Below are positions 49,750 through 57,670 of a DNA stretch of 64,000 nucleotides, one piece after another. The notes beneath the pieces were generated by a model. The model had not been told where the DNA came from, did not search any database, and worked only from the letters and a program-made list of their open reading frames with translations. Source of the stretch: Planctomycetota bacterium. GTDB taxonomy: Bacteria > Planctomycetota > UBA8742 > UBA2392. The position numbers were made by a program, and so were the translations under genes. The stretch's first letter is position 1. Every line of letters starts with the position of its first letter. The stretch spans positions 3,906,001-3,970,000 of the forward strand of contig JADJRK010000001.1 in assembly GCA_016712285.1 (NCBI GenBank), in the 5' to 3' direction.

Positions 49750-50979
49750 ATGAGACATGCATGGATGCCACTGGCGGCTGCGTTGTTCGCGGGCACGCTT
49801 GCGGCGCAGTTTGAACAGCCGACGCGCATTGCCGCGGGCGGAGAAGACATCAACGTCGACATCGGCCACGCCGCGCCGTTTGCGTATGACTTCGACGGCG
49901 ACGGCGTGCGTGACCTGCTGGTCGGCCAGTTCGGCGAAGGCAAGCTGCGCGTCTACCGCAACGAAGGCACCGACAAGGCCCCCAAGTACGGCAAGTTCGA
50001 GTGGTTCATGGCCGGCGGCGAGATCGCCAAGATTCCCGCAAGCTGATGCATCGGATTCACTCCACAGGTAGTGGACCTCGATGGCGACGGCAAGCTCGAC
50101 ATCATCACCGGCAGCTACGCGCCCGGTAACTTGTACTTCTTCAAGCGGACCGACGACGGCTTTGCCAAGGGCCAAATCCTGCAGGGCGCCGACGACAAGC
50201 CCCTGCTGGTCGGTTATGCCAGCACACCCTTTGCCTTTGACTGGGACGCTGACGGCGTGCTCGACCTGCTGGTCGGCGACGTGTACGGCCACGTGTGGGT
50301 CGTGCCCGGCACCGGCAAACTCAAGTTCGGCACACCGGCCAAGCTTCAACACGGCGGCAAAGACATCAAGGTCGGCGGCGGCGACAGCCAGCCCGTGATG
50401 GCCGACTGGGACAGCGACGGCAAGGTTGACCTTGTGTTGGCACAGGGCGACGGCGCCGTGGCCTGGTACCGCAACACCGCAGAAAGGGGCGTACCGAAGC
50501 TGGCTGACCCGCAGACGCTGGTTGCCAAGAGCAACCGCGACTTTGGCAAGCCTGGCATCCGCGCCAAGATCAGCATCACCGACTACAACGGCGACGGCCA
50601 GCTTGACCTGCTGGTGGGGGACTACAACTATCGCCAGGTGCCGCCGCCGAATCTGACCGAAGAGCAGAAGAAGGAAGCCGCCGAGCTTGAGAAGAAACAG
50701 CGCGAGTTGTCTGAAGCCTACATGGCGGTCTACACCAAGCTGTACGAGGCCGCGATCAAGAAGACTGGCAAGAAAGAAGAAGACCTGAGCAAAGAAGAGC
50801 AGCTGCAGGTGCGAAAAGACGTCGCCGCCGAGCTGCAGAACAACGAAGAATACAAGAAGTACATGACTGAGATGCGCGAGATTGCCGTCAAGATGCAGAA
50901 GTACCGCGGCACCTCAGAGCGGCTGGGCAACGTGTGGGTGTTCGCGCGCAAAGCCGAATCACCCGTTACCGGCAACTAG
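49750..50979 (+). CDS. FG-GAP/VCBS-repeat secreted protein with in-frame TGA (candidate selenoprotein)
   Basis: Start ATG 49750 with AAGGAG 6 bases upstream; signal peptide MRHAWMPLAAALFAGTLAAQ. 409 codons. Calcium-binding FG-GAP/VCBS units: DFDGDGVRDLLVGQFGEG, DLDGDGKLDIITGSYAPG, DWDADGVLDLLVGDVYG, DWDSDGKVDLVLAQGDG and DYNGDGQLDLLVGDY, then a charged coiled-coil tail (EEQKKEAAELEKKQREL). Codon 99 (50044-50046) is TGA, read AKIPAS-TGA-CIGFTPQVVDLDG, in frame on both sides; homologues as I recall have Cys-Cys there. A SECIS-like hairpin follows. If Sec is not inserted, the gene is a split pseudogene of 98 codons plus a headless remainder. Confidence 0.75.
50049..50083 (+). promoter_or_regulatory. 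Candidate bacterial SECIS hairpin
   Basis: Begins 2 bases after the in-frame TGA (50044-50046). Outer stem CATCG (50049-50053)/CGATG (50079-50083); inner stem TCCAC (50061-50065)/GTGGA (50071-50075); apical loop AGGTA (50066-50070), 20 bases from TGA. Loop position and the GGT in the loop match the E. coli fdhF type of element. Confidence 0.55.
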
Positions 50980-50986
50980 AAGATTC

Positions 50987-51105
50987 GTAGGGGCGACGCT
51001 TGCGTCGCCCTTGCGTTTCGCGGGCGTCGCGGGCGGGGAAAGCCCGTGCACACGCGTGCGGGGCGTGCGGGCCCCCCTGCGTCGCGGGCGGGGCTAGCCC
51101 CGCCC
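50987..51105. repeat. REP-like palindrome cluster between converging genes
   Basis: GTAGGGGCGACGCTTGCGTC (50987-51006) GCCC is identical to the copy at 49410. It is followed by GC-rich text and a perfect 20-base palindrome GGGCGGGGCTAGCCCCGCCC (51086-51105). The palindrome abuts the stop of the minus-strand gene at 51106. The cluster can serve as a two-way transcription terminator. Confidence 0.75.
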
Positions 51106-51450
51106 CTACGTCAGTTCGCGCAGGATGGCCTTGGTGTGCGGGCCGTAGAACGGGTCGTCCTTCAGGTCCGTGGCACGGGCCTTTACGTCAAAGATGTTGC
51201 TTGCGCTTTCGAGCGTGGTGACGGCTTTCTCGGGATCCAGGTCGAACCCGGCCAGGTACGTCGGCAGGTCGTCACAAGTGATCAGGTACTCGCCCAAGCC
51301 GCGCAGATGCAGCACAACTTTCGCCGCGTAAACATCCGCGCCCTGGGTGCTGGTGTCGCGCGCCCAGTGCTGCACCGCCTGTGCGGTCATGCGCGCGGCT
51401 TGCCATTCGGCGAACACGCGGCGAATCTCGGCTCGAAGGGCGTCGGACAT
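51106..51450 (-). CDS. Small hypothetical protein
   Basis: 114 residues, mostly helical: MSDALRAEIRRVFAEWQAAR, YAAKVVLHLRGLGEYLITCD, LAGFDLDPEKAVTTLESASN. Acidic/amphipathic, no signal or TM. No family recognised. Codon use is like its neighbours, with good codon-position bias. Its stop is directly next to the REP-like palindrome. Confidence 0.65.
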   Translation of the reverse strand: MSDALRAEIRRVFAEWQAARMTAQAVQHWARDTSTQGADVYAAKVVLHLRGLGEYLITCDDLPTYLAGFDLDPEKAVTTLESASNIFDVKARATDLKDDPFYGPHTKAILRELT

Positions 51451-51510
51451 GGGAGAAAGTATCCCGATTTTTCGCGTGCTTGGGAAGGTGGAACATGGGG
51501 GGCAGGTTCG

Positions 51511-51659
51511 TGCCGCGTTCCGCGTTCCGAGTTCCGAGTTGGGGGTTTTGGGTTTTGGGTTCAGGGCTCGGGGCAGTACATTTACCCGGAACTCGGCTTG
51601 TCCGACGAAGCCTTGGCGACGTGGAAAACTCGGAACTCAGAACCCGGAACCCGGAACTC
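51511..51659. repeat. GTTCCGA/CGGAACT word-repeat hairpin
   Basis: GCGTTCCGCGTTCCGAGTTC (51514-51533) CGAGTT and GGTTTTGGGTTTTGGGTTC form the left side; the right arm 51627-51659 reads AACTCGGAACTCAGAACCCG (51628-51647) GAACCCGGAACTC. A multi-unit imperfect inverse. The right arm ends one base before the TTG start proposed for the next gene. Confidence 0.75.
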
Positions 51660-52052
51660 TTGCTCGACTTCCTTGAAAAACTTGAGCCCTACTCCAGCTA
51701 CCGGTTCATCCTGGGCCTGGTGCTTACCGGCATGACGGTCTACTGGCTGATTACCAGCCTGGGCAGCATTCGCACGTTCAAGGCCTTCGTGCGCGACCTG
51801 AACATGCAGGTCAACGACCAGCGGCTGTTCAGTGATGTGCGCAAGATTCTTGAGCCCGAGTATGACGTCTCTGTGCTGCCGCCGCTCAAGGCCAAGCCGG
51901 GGCAGATCATCAAGCTTAGCCTAATTACGGTGGTGCTGCGCATGGCCGGCTGGCGCACGTTCAAGCGCGTGTGGCCCGAGCTGCTGGGCTGCCTGGTGCT
52001 GGGCCCGGCATGCCTGTATGCGTACTGGCTGGTGTTCAGCGCCGAGCTGTAG
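51660..52052 (+). CDS. Small two-TM membrane protein
   Basis: 130 residues if started at TTG 51660 (LLDFLEKLEPYSSYRFILGL); the reading frame continues upstream through the repeat, which is not credible as protein, and an ATG at 51732 would begin inside the first membrane helix. TM1 FILGLVLTGMTVYWLITSLG (about 15-36) and TM2 LLGCLVLGPACLYAYWLVFS (about 108-128), with a cytosolic middle (FKAFVRDLNMQVNDQRLFSD). No family recognised. Confidence 0.6.
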   Translation: MLDFLEKLEPYSSYRFILGLVLTGMTVYWLITSLGSIRTFKAFVRDLNMQVNDQRLFSDVRKILEPEYDVSVLPPLKAKPGQIIKLSLITVVLRMAGWRTFKRVWPELLGCLVLGPACLYAYWLVFSAEL

Positions 52053-52107
52053 GCTGCAACCCCGCACCCTTGCAAAACGTTGCCATGCTGGTAGCAAGAC
52101 GCCGCAG

Positions 52108-52181
52108 CCCCGCCCGGAAGGGCGGGGGATTGTTGGCGCAACGCAAGCCTAGACTGGTTTCCCCCGGCCTTCCGGCCGGGG
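52108..52181. repeat. Two GC-rich hairpins before the glyS remnant
   Basis: CCCCGCCC (52108-52115) / GGGCGGGG (52120-52127) and CCCCGGCC (52162-52169) / GGCCGGGG (52174-52181), each with a 4-base loop. They occupy the 148-bp spacer 52053-52200 and could terminate the upstream gene or, if the old glyS promoter is here, regulate it. Confidence 0.6.
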
Positions 52182-52200
52182 CTGATCGAACGGAGCAACC

Positions 52201-52350
52201 ATGCCGGCCAGAAGCATTGAGCAAGTCCGCAACCTGTGCAAGCGACGGGGGTTCGTGTTTCCCGGCAGCGCGGCATACGGCGGCTTGGGCAGCTTCTGGG
52301 ACTACGGCCCGCTGGGCGTAGAGATGCTGAACAACGTAAAGCGTTGGTGA
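52201..52350 (+). pseudogene. Truncated 5' remnant of glyS
   Basis: 49 codons, ATG 52201 to TGA 52348-52350: MPARSIEQVRNLCKRRGFVF then PGSAAYGGLGSFWDYGPLG. It matches the first ~49 residues of the full glyS at 52688 with about four substitutions (Cys13 to Ser and others), but with the high-GC codon use typical of the window. A 3-base loss and a TGG to TGA change end it at KRW. A 29-base stretch is identical in both copies. Best explained as the original gene's 5' end left behind by recombination. Confidence 0.85.
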
Positions 52351-52354
52351 AGCC

Positions 52355-52633
52355 ATGAAGTGGGAAGATCACGTTCGCGAGCAAAGGGAGAAAGAGATAC
52401 GGTCCGACGGCCGAGCAGAGATGTTCTTTGGGCTCGCATTGGCAATCCCCGCAGTGGCTATCGGGCTGCTCATCTGGCACGTGGCGGCGCAGTACTGGGA
52501 TGTCGTAGGAAAGGTTCTGATGATTGGTTTCTGGGTTTCTGTCATTGGCTGCTATGTCTTCGTAAAACTTGCAGAGAAGCCAGCAGTCCCAAGCAACCCC
52601 CCGAACGACCCAAAAAGAGACAACGAAGACTGA
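52355..52633 (+). CDS. Small membrane protein between glyS copies
   Basis: 92 residues: a charged N-terminal segment (MKWEDHVREQREKEIRSDGR), two TM helices (MFFGLALAIPAVAIGLLIWH and VVGKVLMIGFWVSVIGCYVF) and a charged C-tail. Codon use is less GC-biased than the surrounding genes (many GCA, CGA, TCC). It lies entirely between the glyS remnant and the full glyS, so it probably arrived with the imported glyS segment. No family recognised. Confidence 0.65.
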   Translation: MKWEDHVREQREKEIRSDGRAEMFFGLALAIPAVAIGLLIWHVAAQYWDVVGKVLMIGFWVSVIGCYVFVKLAEKPAVPSNPPNDPKRDNED

Positions 52634-52687
52634 CAGGTGGGAAGTTAGGAGTCCGACTCGCACTAGAAGTTTGTGGAAGGATCTACG

Positions 52688-54673
52688 ATGCCAGCCCGAA
52701 GCATAGAGCAAGTACGCAACCTGTCCAAACGGCGGGGATTCGTGTTTCCCGGCAGCGCGGCATACGGTGGCCTAGGGAGTTTCTGGGATTATGGCCCTCT
52801 TGGTGCGGAGTTGCTCAATAACATCAAGCGGGCTTGGTGGCGGGACGTGGTTTACAGACGGGATGATGTCGATGGCATTGACGCGGCGATTCTCATGTCT
52901 CGAAAGGTCTGGCAACACTCAGGTCATGAAGCCACGTTCAGCGACCCAATGGTCGACTGCAGAAACTGCCGGTCACGATTTAGGGCGGATCATGTTGCGT
53001 CAGAGTTGGACGTTGCCCGCCACGCTTACGTTAGCAGCGTGGAGGAAATGTTGCACGAAGTGCCAAACGCGATCGAATTGGAAGGTCGACGCCTTCTGAC
53101 GAATCGACTCCTGACGGCAATCCAAACTAACAGCATCGACGCCCTCGCACGAATCGAACGTGCCAGACAGCGCGGGGACGGGTTCATCAGTGTTTTTGGC
53201 CAACTCGCGGCGCTAGATCCCGACGTGCTAGAGTCCGGTCGCCGGTATGCAGAGTTCATTCAAGATCACTTCGAAGTTTTTCGGCAAGCATATTTCCAGT
53301 TGGGCTTGGCTGTGTGTCCAAACTGTGCGGCGCGAGATTGGACGCTACCTAGAAACTTCAACTTGATGTTCAAGACACATGTTGGACCGGTTGAGGCCAC
53401 TGACGCAGAGGCCGAACTGTCCGCGCGGGCTTACCTGCGCCCCGAAACGGCGCAGGGGATCTTTATGAACTTTGCGCATGTGCAGCGGTCGCTTGCTCGC
53501 AAAGTTCCGTTTGGGATTGCCCAGGTTGGCAAGGCGTTTCGTAACGAGATCACGCCCGGGAACTTCATTTTCCGCACCCGCGAATTCGAGCAGATGGAGA
53601 TTGAGTTCTTCATCAAGCCGCCGCAGTTCGTGCGCGAGGGCGAGAAAAACGACGCCCAGTGGCACGACGAATGGATCAATCAGCGCTACGAGTGGTGGCT
53701 GGGCCTCGGCGTTGACAGCGCCCGCCTGCGCCAGCGCGAGCAAGCGGCCGACGAGCTTGCCCACTACTCCAAGCGCACCGTGGACCTTGAGTACCTGTTT
53801 CCCGAGTTCGGCTGGGGAGAAGTGGAAGGCATCGCCAACCGCACCGACTACGATTTGACGGCGCACTCGCGGGACATCCCCGCCGAAGACCTGGCACGCC
53901 TGAAGCTGGAACCCAACACCGACAGCGTCGAAAAGTTCGACTACTTCGACCCCGACGCCAAGGCCCGCTACATACCGTGGGTGATCGAGCCCAGCGCCGG
54001 CGCGACCCGCGCGATGCTGGCGTTTCTCTGCGAAGCCTACCACGAAGAATTGACCAAAGACCCGCCGCAACCCGAGATCGAAGCGATCAAGGCCGAGATC
54101 CCGGCGGTGGTCAAGAACGCCCAGAAGAAGCAAAAGGACGCCGAGAAAGAAACCGATCCTGCGCAGCGCAAGCACGACCCCGCCGCGATCGAGGCCTTCT
54201 GCACCGCGCTGGAGGAAGCCGCGTCGCGCCTGCCGCAATCGCTTCTTGAGATCGATGCGCTGCTGACCGAACACCCCGGTGCCCATAACCTTGAGCCGGT
54301 CAAGAAATTGCAGCCTAAGGTCAACAAACTCGCTGAAGACTGCGCGCGTGTGGTGCTCAAGCTGCACCCGTCGCTGGCGCCGATCAAACTGGCTGTCTTT
54401 CCGCTCAAGAAGAACAAACCCGAGCTGGTCGATATCGCCCGCCGCATCGCGCAGACCTACCAGCCGCACTTCCGCACGGTGTACGACGACAGCGCGGGCA
54501 TCGGGCGGCTTTACCGAAGGCAGGACGAAATCGGCACGCCGTGGTGCGTGACCGTGGATTTCCAGACGCTTGAGGACAACACAGTAACCGTGCGCGAACG
54601 CGACAGCATGCAGCAGCAGCGCATAAACCTGGAAGCCCTGCGAGACTACTTCTTCACCCGAATCCACGTGTAA
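52688..54673 (+). CDS. glyS: Glycyl-tRNA synthetase, alpha2 type, with apparent chimeric 5' half
   Basis: 661 residues from ATG 52688 with GGAAGG 6-11 bases upstream. Class II synthetase of the homodimeric type: VRNLSKRRGFVFPGSAAYGG, GHEATFSDPMVDCRNCRSRF with cysteines, motif 2 GKAFRNEITPGNFIFRTREF, motif 3 IEPSAGATRAMLAFLCE, and a C-terminal anticodon-binding domain (PIKLAVFPLKKNKPELVDIA). A charged insertion of ~110 residues (KKQKDAEKETDPAQRKHDPA) precedes the anticodon domain. Codon use shifts: from 52688 to about 53400 mixed codons (CGA, CCT, ACT); from about 53540 on, the usual GC-ending codons. Confidence 0.95.
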   Translation: MPARSIEQVRNLSKRRGFVFPGSAAYGGLGSFWDYGPLGAELLNNIKRAWWRDVVYRRDDVDGIDAAILMSRKVWQHSGHEATFSDPMVDCRNCRSRFRADHVASELDVARHAYVSSVEEMLHEVPNAIELEGRRLLTNRLLTAIQTNSIDALARIERARQRGDGFISVFGQLAALDPDVLESGRRYAEFIQDHFEVFRQAYFQLGLAVCPNCAARDWTLPRNFNLMFKTHVGPVEATDAEAELSARAYLRPETAQGIFMNFAHVQRSLARKVPFGIAQVGKAFRNEITPGNFIFRTREFEQMEIEFFIKPPQFVREGEKNDAQWHDEWINQRYEWWLGLGVDSARLRQREQAADELAHYSKRTVDLEYLFPEFGWGEVEGIANRTDYDLTAHSRDIPAEDLARLKLEPNTDSVEKFDYFDPDAKARYIPWVIEPSAGATRAMLAFLCEAYHEELTKDPPQPEIEAIKAEIPAVVKNAQKKQKDAEKETDPAQRKHDPAAIEAFCTALEEAASRLPQSLLEIDALLTEHPGAHNLEPVKKLQPKVNKLAEDCARVVLKLHPSLAPIKLAVFPLKKNKPELVDIARRIAQTYQPHFRTVYDDSAGIGRLYRRQDEIGTPWCVTVDFQTLEDNTVTVRERDSMQQQRINLEALRDYFFTRIHV

Positions 54674-54679
54674 CAGGGA

Positions 54680-54701
54680 GCCCCCGGCGTCAGCCGGGGG
54701 C
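54680..54701 (+). terminator. GC hairpin terminator after glyS
   Basis: GCCCCCGGC (54680-54688) pairs with GCCGGGGGC (54693-54701), loop GTCA, 6 bases after the glyS stop codon. No T-run follows, so termination may be factor-dependent or the hairpin may protect the transcript end. Confidence 0.6.
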
Positions 54702-54756
54702 GGGTCAGAGCAAAGCGTCGGAATCCCATTGTCTACCGCCGTTGCCAGACCGTAGC

Positions 54757-56040
54757 ATGGATCGCATGGACAGTGCGCCTGACAATTTTGCCCATGCGCA
54801 GAGCCTTCTAGAAGAAAGGCAATACGACCTTGCTCTGCAAGAGTTACTTCGTCTCGTTGACGCTGCCCCCGACGACTGGCGAGCGCACGAGATGTTGTCC
54901 GAGTGCTATGAGGGATTGGGAGACTTCGAAAACACCGACGTGCATTATCAGGCATTCCAGCGACTGCTCCCGCCGCGGATCAGAGCAAACAATCTCGCGG
55001 ACGCCGCAAAGCAGGAAGTTCAGGTGTGCGATTTCTCAAAGGCTCGCCGACTTGTTGGTGAGGCTTTGGAACTTGACCCCGACAATGCCGCGGCCCTGAC
55101 GGTGTCTGCCGACTTGCACTTGAAATGGGCGCGTTGGCGCGATGCGCTGACAATTGCAAATCAAGCTCTGCGCATTCAGCCAGGCAACACTGATGCCTTG
55201 TGCCACCGCGCCGTCGCGCTGCGCATGACCGGCCAGTTGCACGAGGAGCAGCGCACGCTGGGCGCTGCCCTGGCAGAGGATAGCGAGAACGCGCTGGTGC
55301 ATTTCACGGCTGGCGAGGGCGCCCTGATGCGTGGCGATCACCGCGAGGCTGAGCGACAGTTTCGCGAGGCCCTACGCCTTGATGCCGAGTATGAGACAGC
55401 GCAGATCGGCATTGCCGAGGCAATAAAGAGCGCCAATCCGGTCTACCGATTGGGCGTGCGTTCAGCATTCCTATTTGTCAGGGGCGGCAAAAAGTTGAAG
55501 CTGGCACTCATCGCTCCACTTCCGGCACTTTTGGCAGTTATCCAATTCGGTCCAAAAGCAACGCTTGAGCCAGCCTATGCAGTCTCAATGATCTTGGCTG
55601 GCCTGATGCTCGTCACGATGTGCCGGACGCTACTGGGAGACTTTCTGTTGCAATTCAGCAGCAGGGGCTGCCAAGTGCTGCTCAAGCGGATGCGCGTGGC
55701 GGCAAACATCGTTACTCCACTGTTTCTGATCTCCGTCGCGTTGCTTGCGACGTCAACTGTTGCGGAAGGCTGGTGCGGTGTGATCGCAGTGAGCTATGCG
55801 CTTCTCGTGACCGGCATGCTCATTCCGCTTGTTTGTGCTGTCCACGAACCGAAGGCCGTAAGGAGTATCGGTTACGCGCTTATCGCAGTGTGCTGGCCAT
55901 TGCTGCTTGTGGCGATGTTCTACGGGCTTGTTGGTTCTGACTTCGATACCTTCGAATTGTTGCAGTGGATTGCCGGCGGGTTTGTTCTCCTGAGCCTCTT
56001 GCTCAGATCAAACGCCTTTTGGTTGCGCCTGAGACGATAG
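54757..56040 (+). CDS. TPR membrane protein
   Basis: 427 residues from ATG 54757 (a TTG at 54742 and an ATG at 54766 are alternatives). N-terminal TPR array of about six repeats (AHEMLSECYEGLGDFENTDV; ARRLVGEALELDPDNAAALT; DALTIANQALRIQPGNTDAL; AERQFREALRLDAEYETAQI) followed by five to six TM helices from residue ~240 on (LALIAPLPALLAVIQFG, MILAGLMLVTMCRTLL, PLFLISVALLATSTVA, LLLVAMFYGLVG). Codon use is less GC-biased than its neighbours. Likely an inner-membrane scaffold; no family recognised. Confidence 0.75.
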   Translation: MDRMDSAPDNFAHAQSLLEERQYDLALQELLRLVDAAPDDWRAHEMLSECYEGLGDFENTDVHYQAFQRLLPPRIRANNLADAAKQEVQVCDFSKARRLVGEALELDPDNAAALTVSADLHLKWARWRDALTIANQALRIQPGNTDALCHRAVALRMTGQLHEEQRTLGAALAEDSENALVHFTAGEGALMRGDHREAERQFREALRLDAEYETAQIGIAEAIKSANPVYRLGVRSAFLFVRGGKKLKLALIAPLPALLAVIQFGPKATLEPAYAVSMILAGLMLVTMCRTLLGDFLLQFSSRGCQVLLKRMRVAANIVTPLFLISVALLATSTVAEGWCGVIAVSYALLVTGMLIPLVCAVHEPKAVRSIGYALIAVCWPLLLVAMFYGLVGSDFDTFELLQWIAGGFVLLSLLLRSNAFWLRLRR

Positions 56041-56104
56041 CAGGCATGCGATCAATCCTCGCGGCCCCATTTCAGGTTGCGACATCTGGCTTACAGAAAC
56101 TTAA

Positions 56105-56302
56105 CGACCCCGTTGGGGTCGTGGTCGATGTTGCCACCGGCCACCCAGGGCTGCGCCCTGGGCTGCATGAGCCGGCCCTTTGGGCCGGAGAACGCGTGCG
56201 AACTTCGCCACCGGCGCGCCAATGGTTGGCGGTGGCACTGCCCGGGGCTTCTTGGACAATCCGCAAGCGGTGACAAGGCAGCCCCGAGCTTACGCTCGGG
56301 GC
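56105..56302. repeat. Cluster of four perfect palindromes between converging genes
   Basis: CGACCCC-GTT-GGGGTCG (56105-56121), CCCAGGGC-TGC-GCCCTGGG (56144-56162), CCGGCCC-TTT-GGGCCGG (56172-56188) and GCCCCGAGC-TTAC-GCTCGGGGC (56281-56302). The first three sit 22 and 9 bases apart. The spacer 56041-56309 has no credible gene. The last hairpin lies 7 bases beyond the minus-strand gene's stop (56310) and is a likely terminator; the rest resembles dispersed composite repeats known from other environmental bacteria. Confidence 0.8.
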
Positions 56303-56309
56303 TCTCTGC

Positions 56310-57608
56310 TTACTCAAACAACGCTTTCTTGAACTTCTTGCGCAGGGTCTTGGGGGCTTCTTCGGCTTCGGCCTCTGCGAACTTGACCTTCAGGAACTCC
56401 AGCGTCTTGGCGCAGCCCAGGCCGCTGATCACCTTCTCGCTGCCCGTGGCGTTGGTTGCCAGCACGCGCAGCTTCTTGAGCTTGGCTGCCGCCTTGAACA
56501 GCAGGTCGTCGGGTGCCGCGGCGTTGAACTCCCACTCTAGCATTTCGAGTGCAGCCAGCTTGCCCAGGAACGCCATCTGCTTCTCTGTCGGTGCAGCCAG
56601 TTTGATGCGCAGCTCTTTCAGCCCGGTCATCGCCGCCATCAGTTCAACTTCTTCGGCGTCGTCGGCTTCGGCACTGCCCAGCTCAAGGTGCTGCAGGTTC
56701 TTGTTCTCTGACAACGCCTCAAACGGGTAGGTTTTCAAGCCGGTCACGTTGGTCAGCCGCAGCGTGTGCAGGCCGCTCATGCCGGCTAGGCGGCGAGCCT
56801 GGCTCAGGCTCATAGCCTGCGCGTTAACGTGCACAAGCTCAAGACGCGACAGGTTTGCAATGGCCTCAATGGCCGCGTCATCCAGGTTGCTGCCCGAAAA
56901 CACCAGCCGCTTCAGCGACGGCACCATGCCCAAGCCCATGAACGCCTGGCTGGGCAGCGGCGCGCTTAGCCCGAGTTCTTCGATGGTGCGAGTGGTCAGC
57001 AACTGGCGCAGCTTGTCCTGCAAGCCGGCGTCGCCGCCCAATGCTGCCGTGAACAGGCGCACGGTGCGGGCGGATGGCACTTTACCCAGCGCGTCAATCG
57101 CGGTGCCGGCGTCGAAATCCCACAGCTCGACCCACTGCACGCTGCCCATCTGCGGCAAGCCCACAAGGTCCGCGTCGCCGAACGTGTCGGTCTTGCTGAG
57201 CGTGAGCCGGCTGAGCTTCTTGAGGCTACCCAGCGCTTCGAGGCCTTTGCCGGTCAAGCCGCCCACGCCGACGAGCACGAGTTCTTCAAGGCTGTCGGCT
57301 TCTTTGCACAGCGCCGCCAACCCGGCGTCGCTGATGCTGCCCTTGACCACTTGCAGCACCTTCCACTTGGCGGGGACTTTGCCCAGGCCCTCATCGCCAA
57401 TGCTTACGCCCTCAAGGCGCACAGCCACCAGGTCTTTGCCTTTGCCCAGCATGTCGGCGGTGGGTGGTTCCGTGAATCGGGCTGAGACCACACCGTCGGC
57501 TTCGGCGCTGTACTTGCCCCAGGCGTAGTTGTCGCGGTGCAGGCTTTGCCAGTCAGATTGCGCCAGGAGGGGCGCAGCAGCCAGCAGTGCAAGAAGCATC
57601 AGTCGCAT
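56310..57608 (-). CDS. Secreted leucine-rich-repeat protein
   Basis: 432 residues. The start at 57608 is chosen for GGAAAG 6 bases upstream; an ATG at 57614 lies directly next to that site. Signal peptide MRLMLLALLAAAPLLAQ. Repeats of the LRR type run through the protein: LEELVLVGVGGLTGKGLEAL, LSRLTLSKTDTFGDADLVGL, LKRLVFSGSNLDDAAIEAIA, LHTLRLTNVTGLKTYPFEAL and LKELRIKLAAPTEKQMAFLG. No catalytic domain. The C-terminus is Lys/Glu-rich. Probably a protein-binding periplasmic or surface scaffold. Confidence 0.8.
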   Translation of the reverse strand: MRLMLLALLAAAPLLAQSDWQSLHRDNYAWGKYSAEADGVVSARFTEPPTADMLGKGKDLVAVRLEGVSIGDEGLGKVPAKWKVLQVVKGSISDAGLAALCKEADSLEELVLVGVGGLTGKGLEALGSLKKLSRLTLSKTDTFGDADLVGLPQMGSVQWVELWDFDAGTAIDALGKVPSARTVRLFTAALGGDAGLQDKLRQLLTTRTIEELGLSAPLPSQAFMGLGMVPSLKRLVFSGSNLDDAAIEAIANLSRLELVHVNAQAMSLSQARRLAGMSGLHTLRLTNVTGLKTYPFEALSENKNLQHLELGSAEADDAEEVELMAAMTGLKELRIKLAAPTEKQMAFLGKLAALEMLEWEFNAAAPDDLLFKAAAKLKKLRVLATNATGSEKVISGLGCAKTLEFLKVKFAEAEAEEAPKTLRKKFKKALFE

Positions 57609-57670
57609 AGTCATCTTTCCGTTCGGCGTCGGTTGCGAATAGTCACGCCACGGCCGGGAACCTCACGCAT

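Noticed and set aside
50044..50046. Frameshift or two separate genes at the FG-GAP TGA
   Set aside because: The frame is unchanged across the TGA and the second half has no start or ribosome site of its own. At most a point mutation could be argued; the second gene with the same pattern makes Sec the better explanation.
52343..52350. TGA ending the glyS remnant as a third selenocysteine codon
   Set aside because: Reading beyond the TGA does not continue the GlyRS sequence, a 3-base deletion precedes it, and a full glyS lies downstream. This is a pseudogene end.
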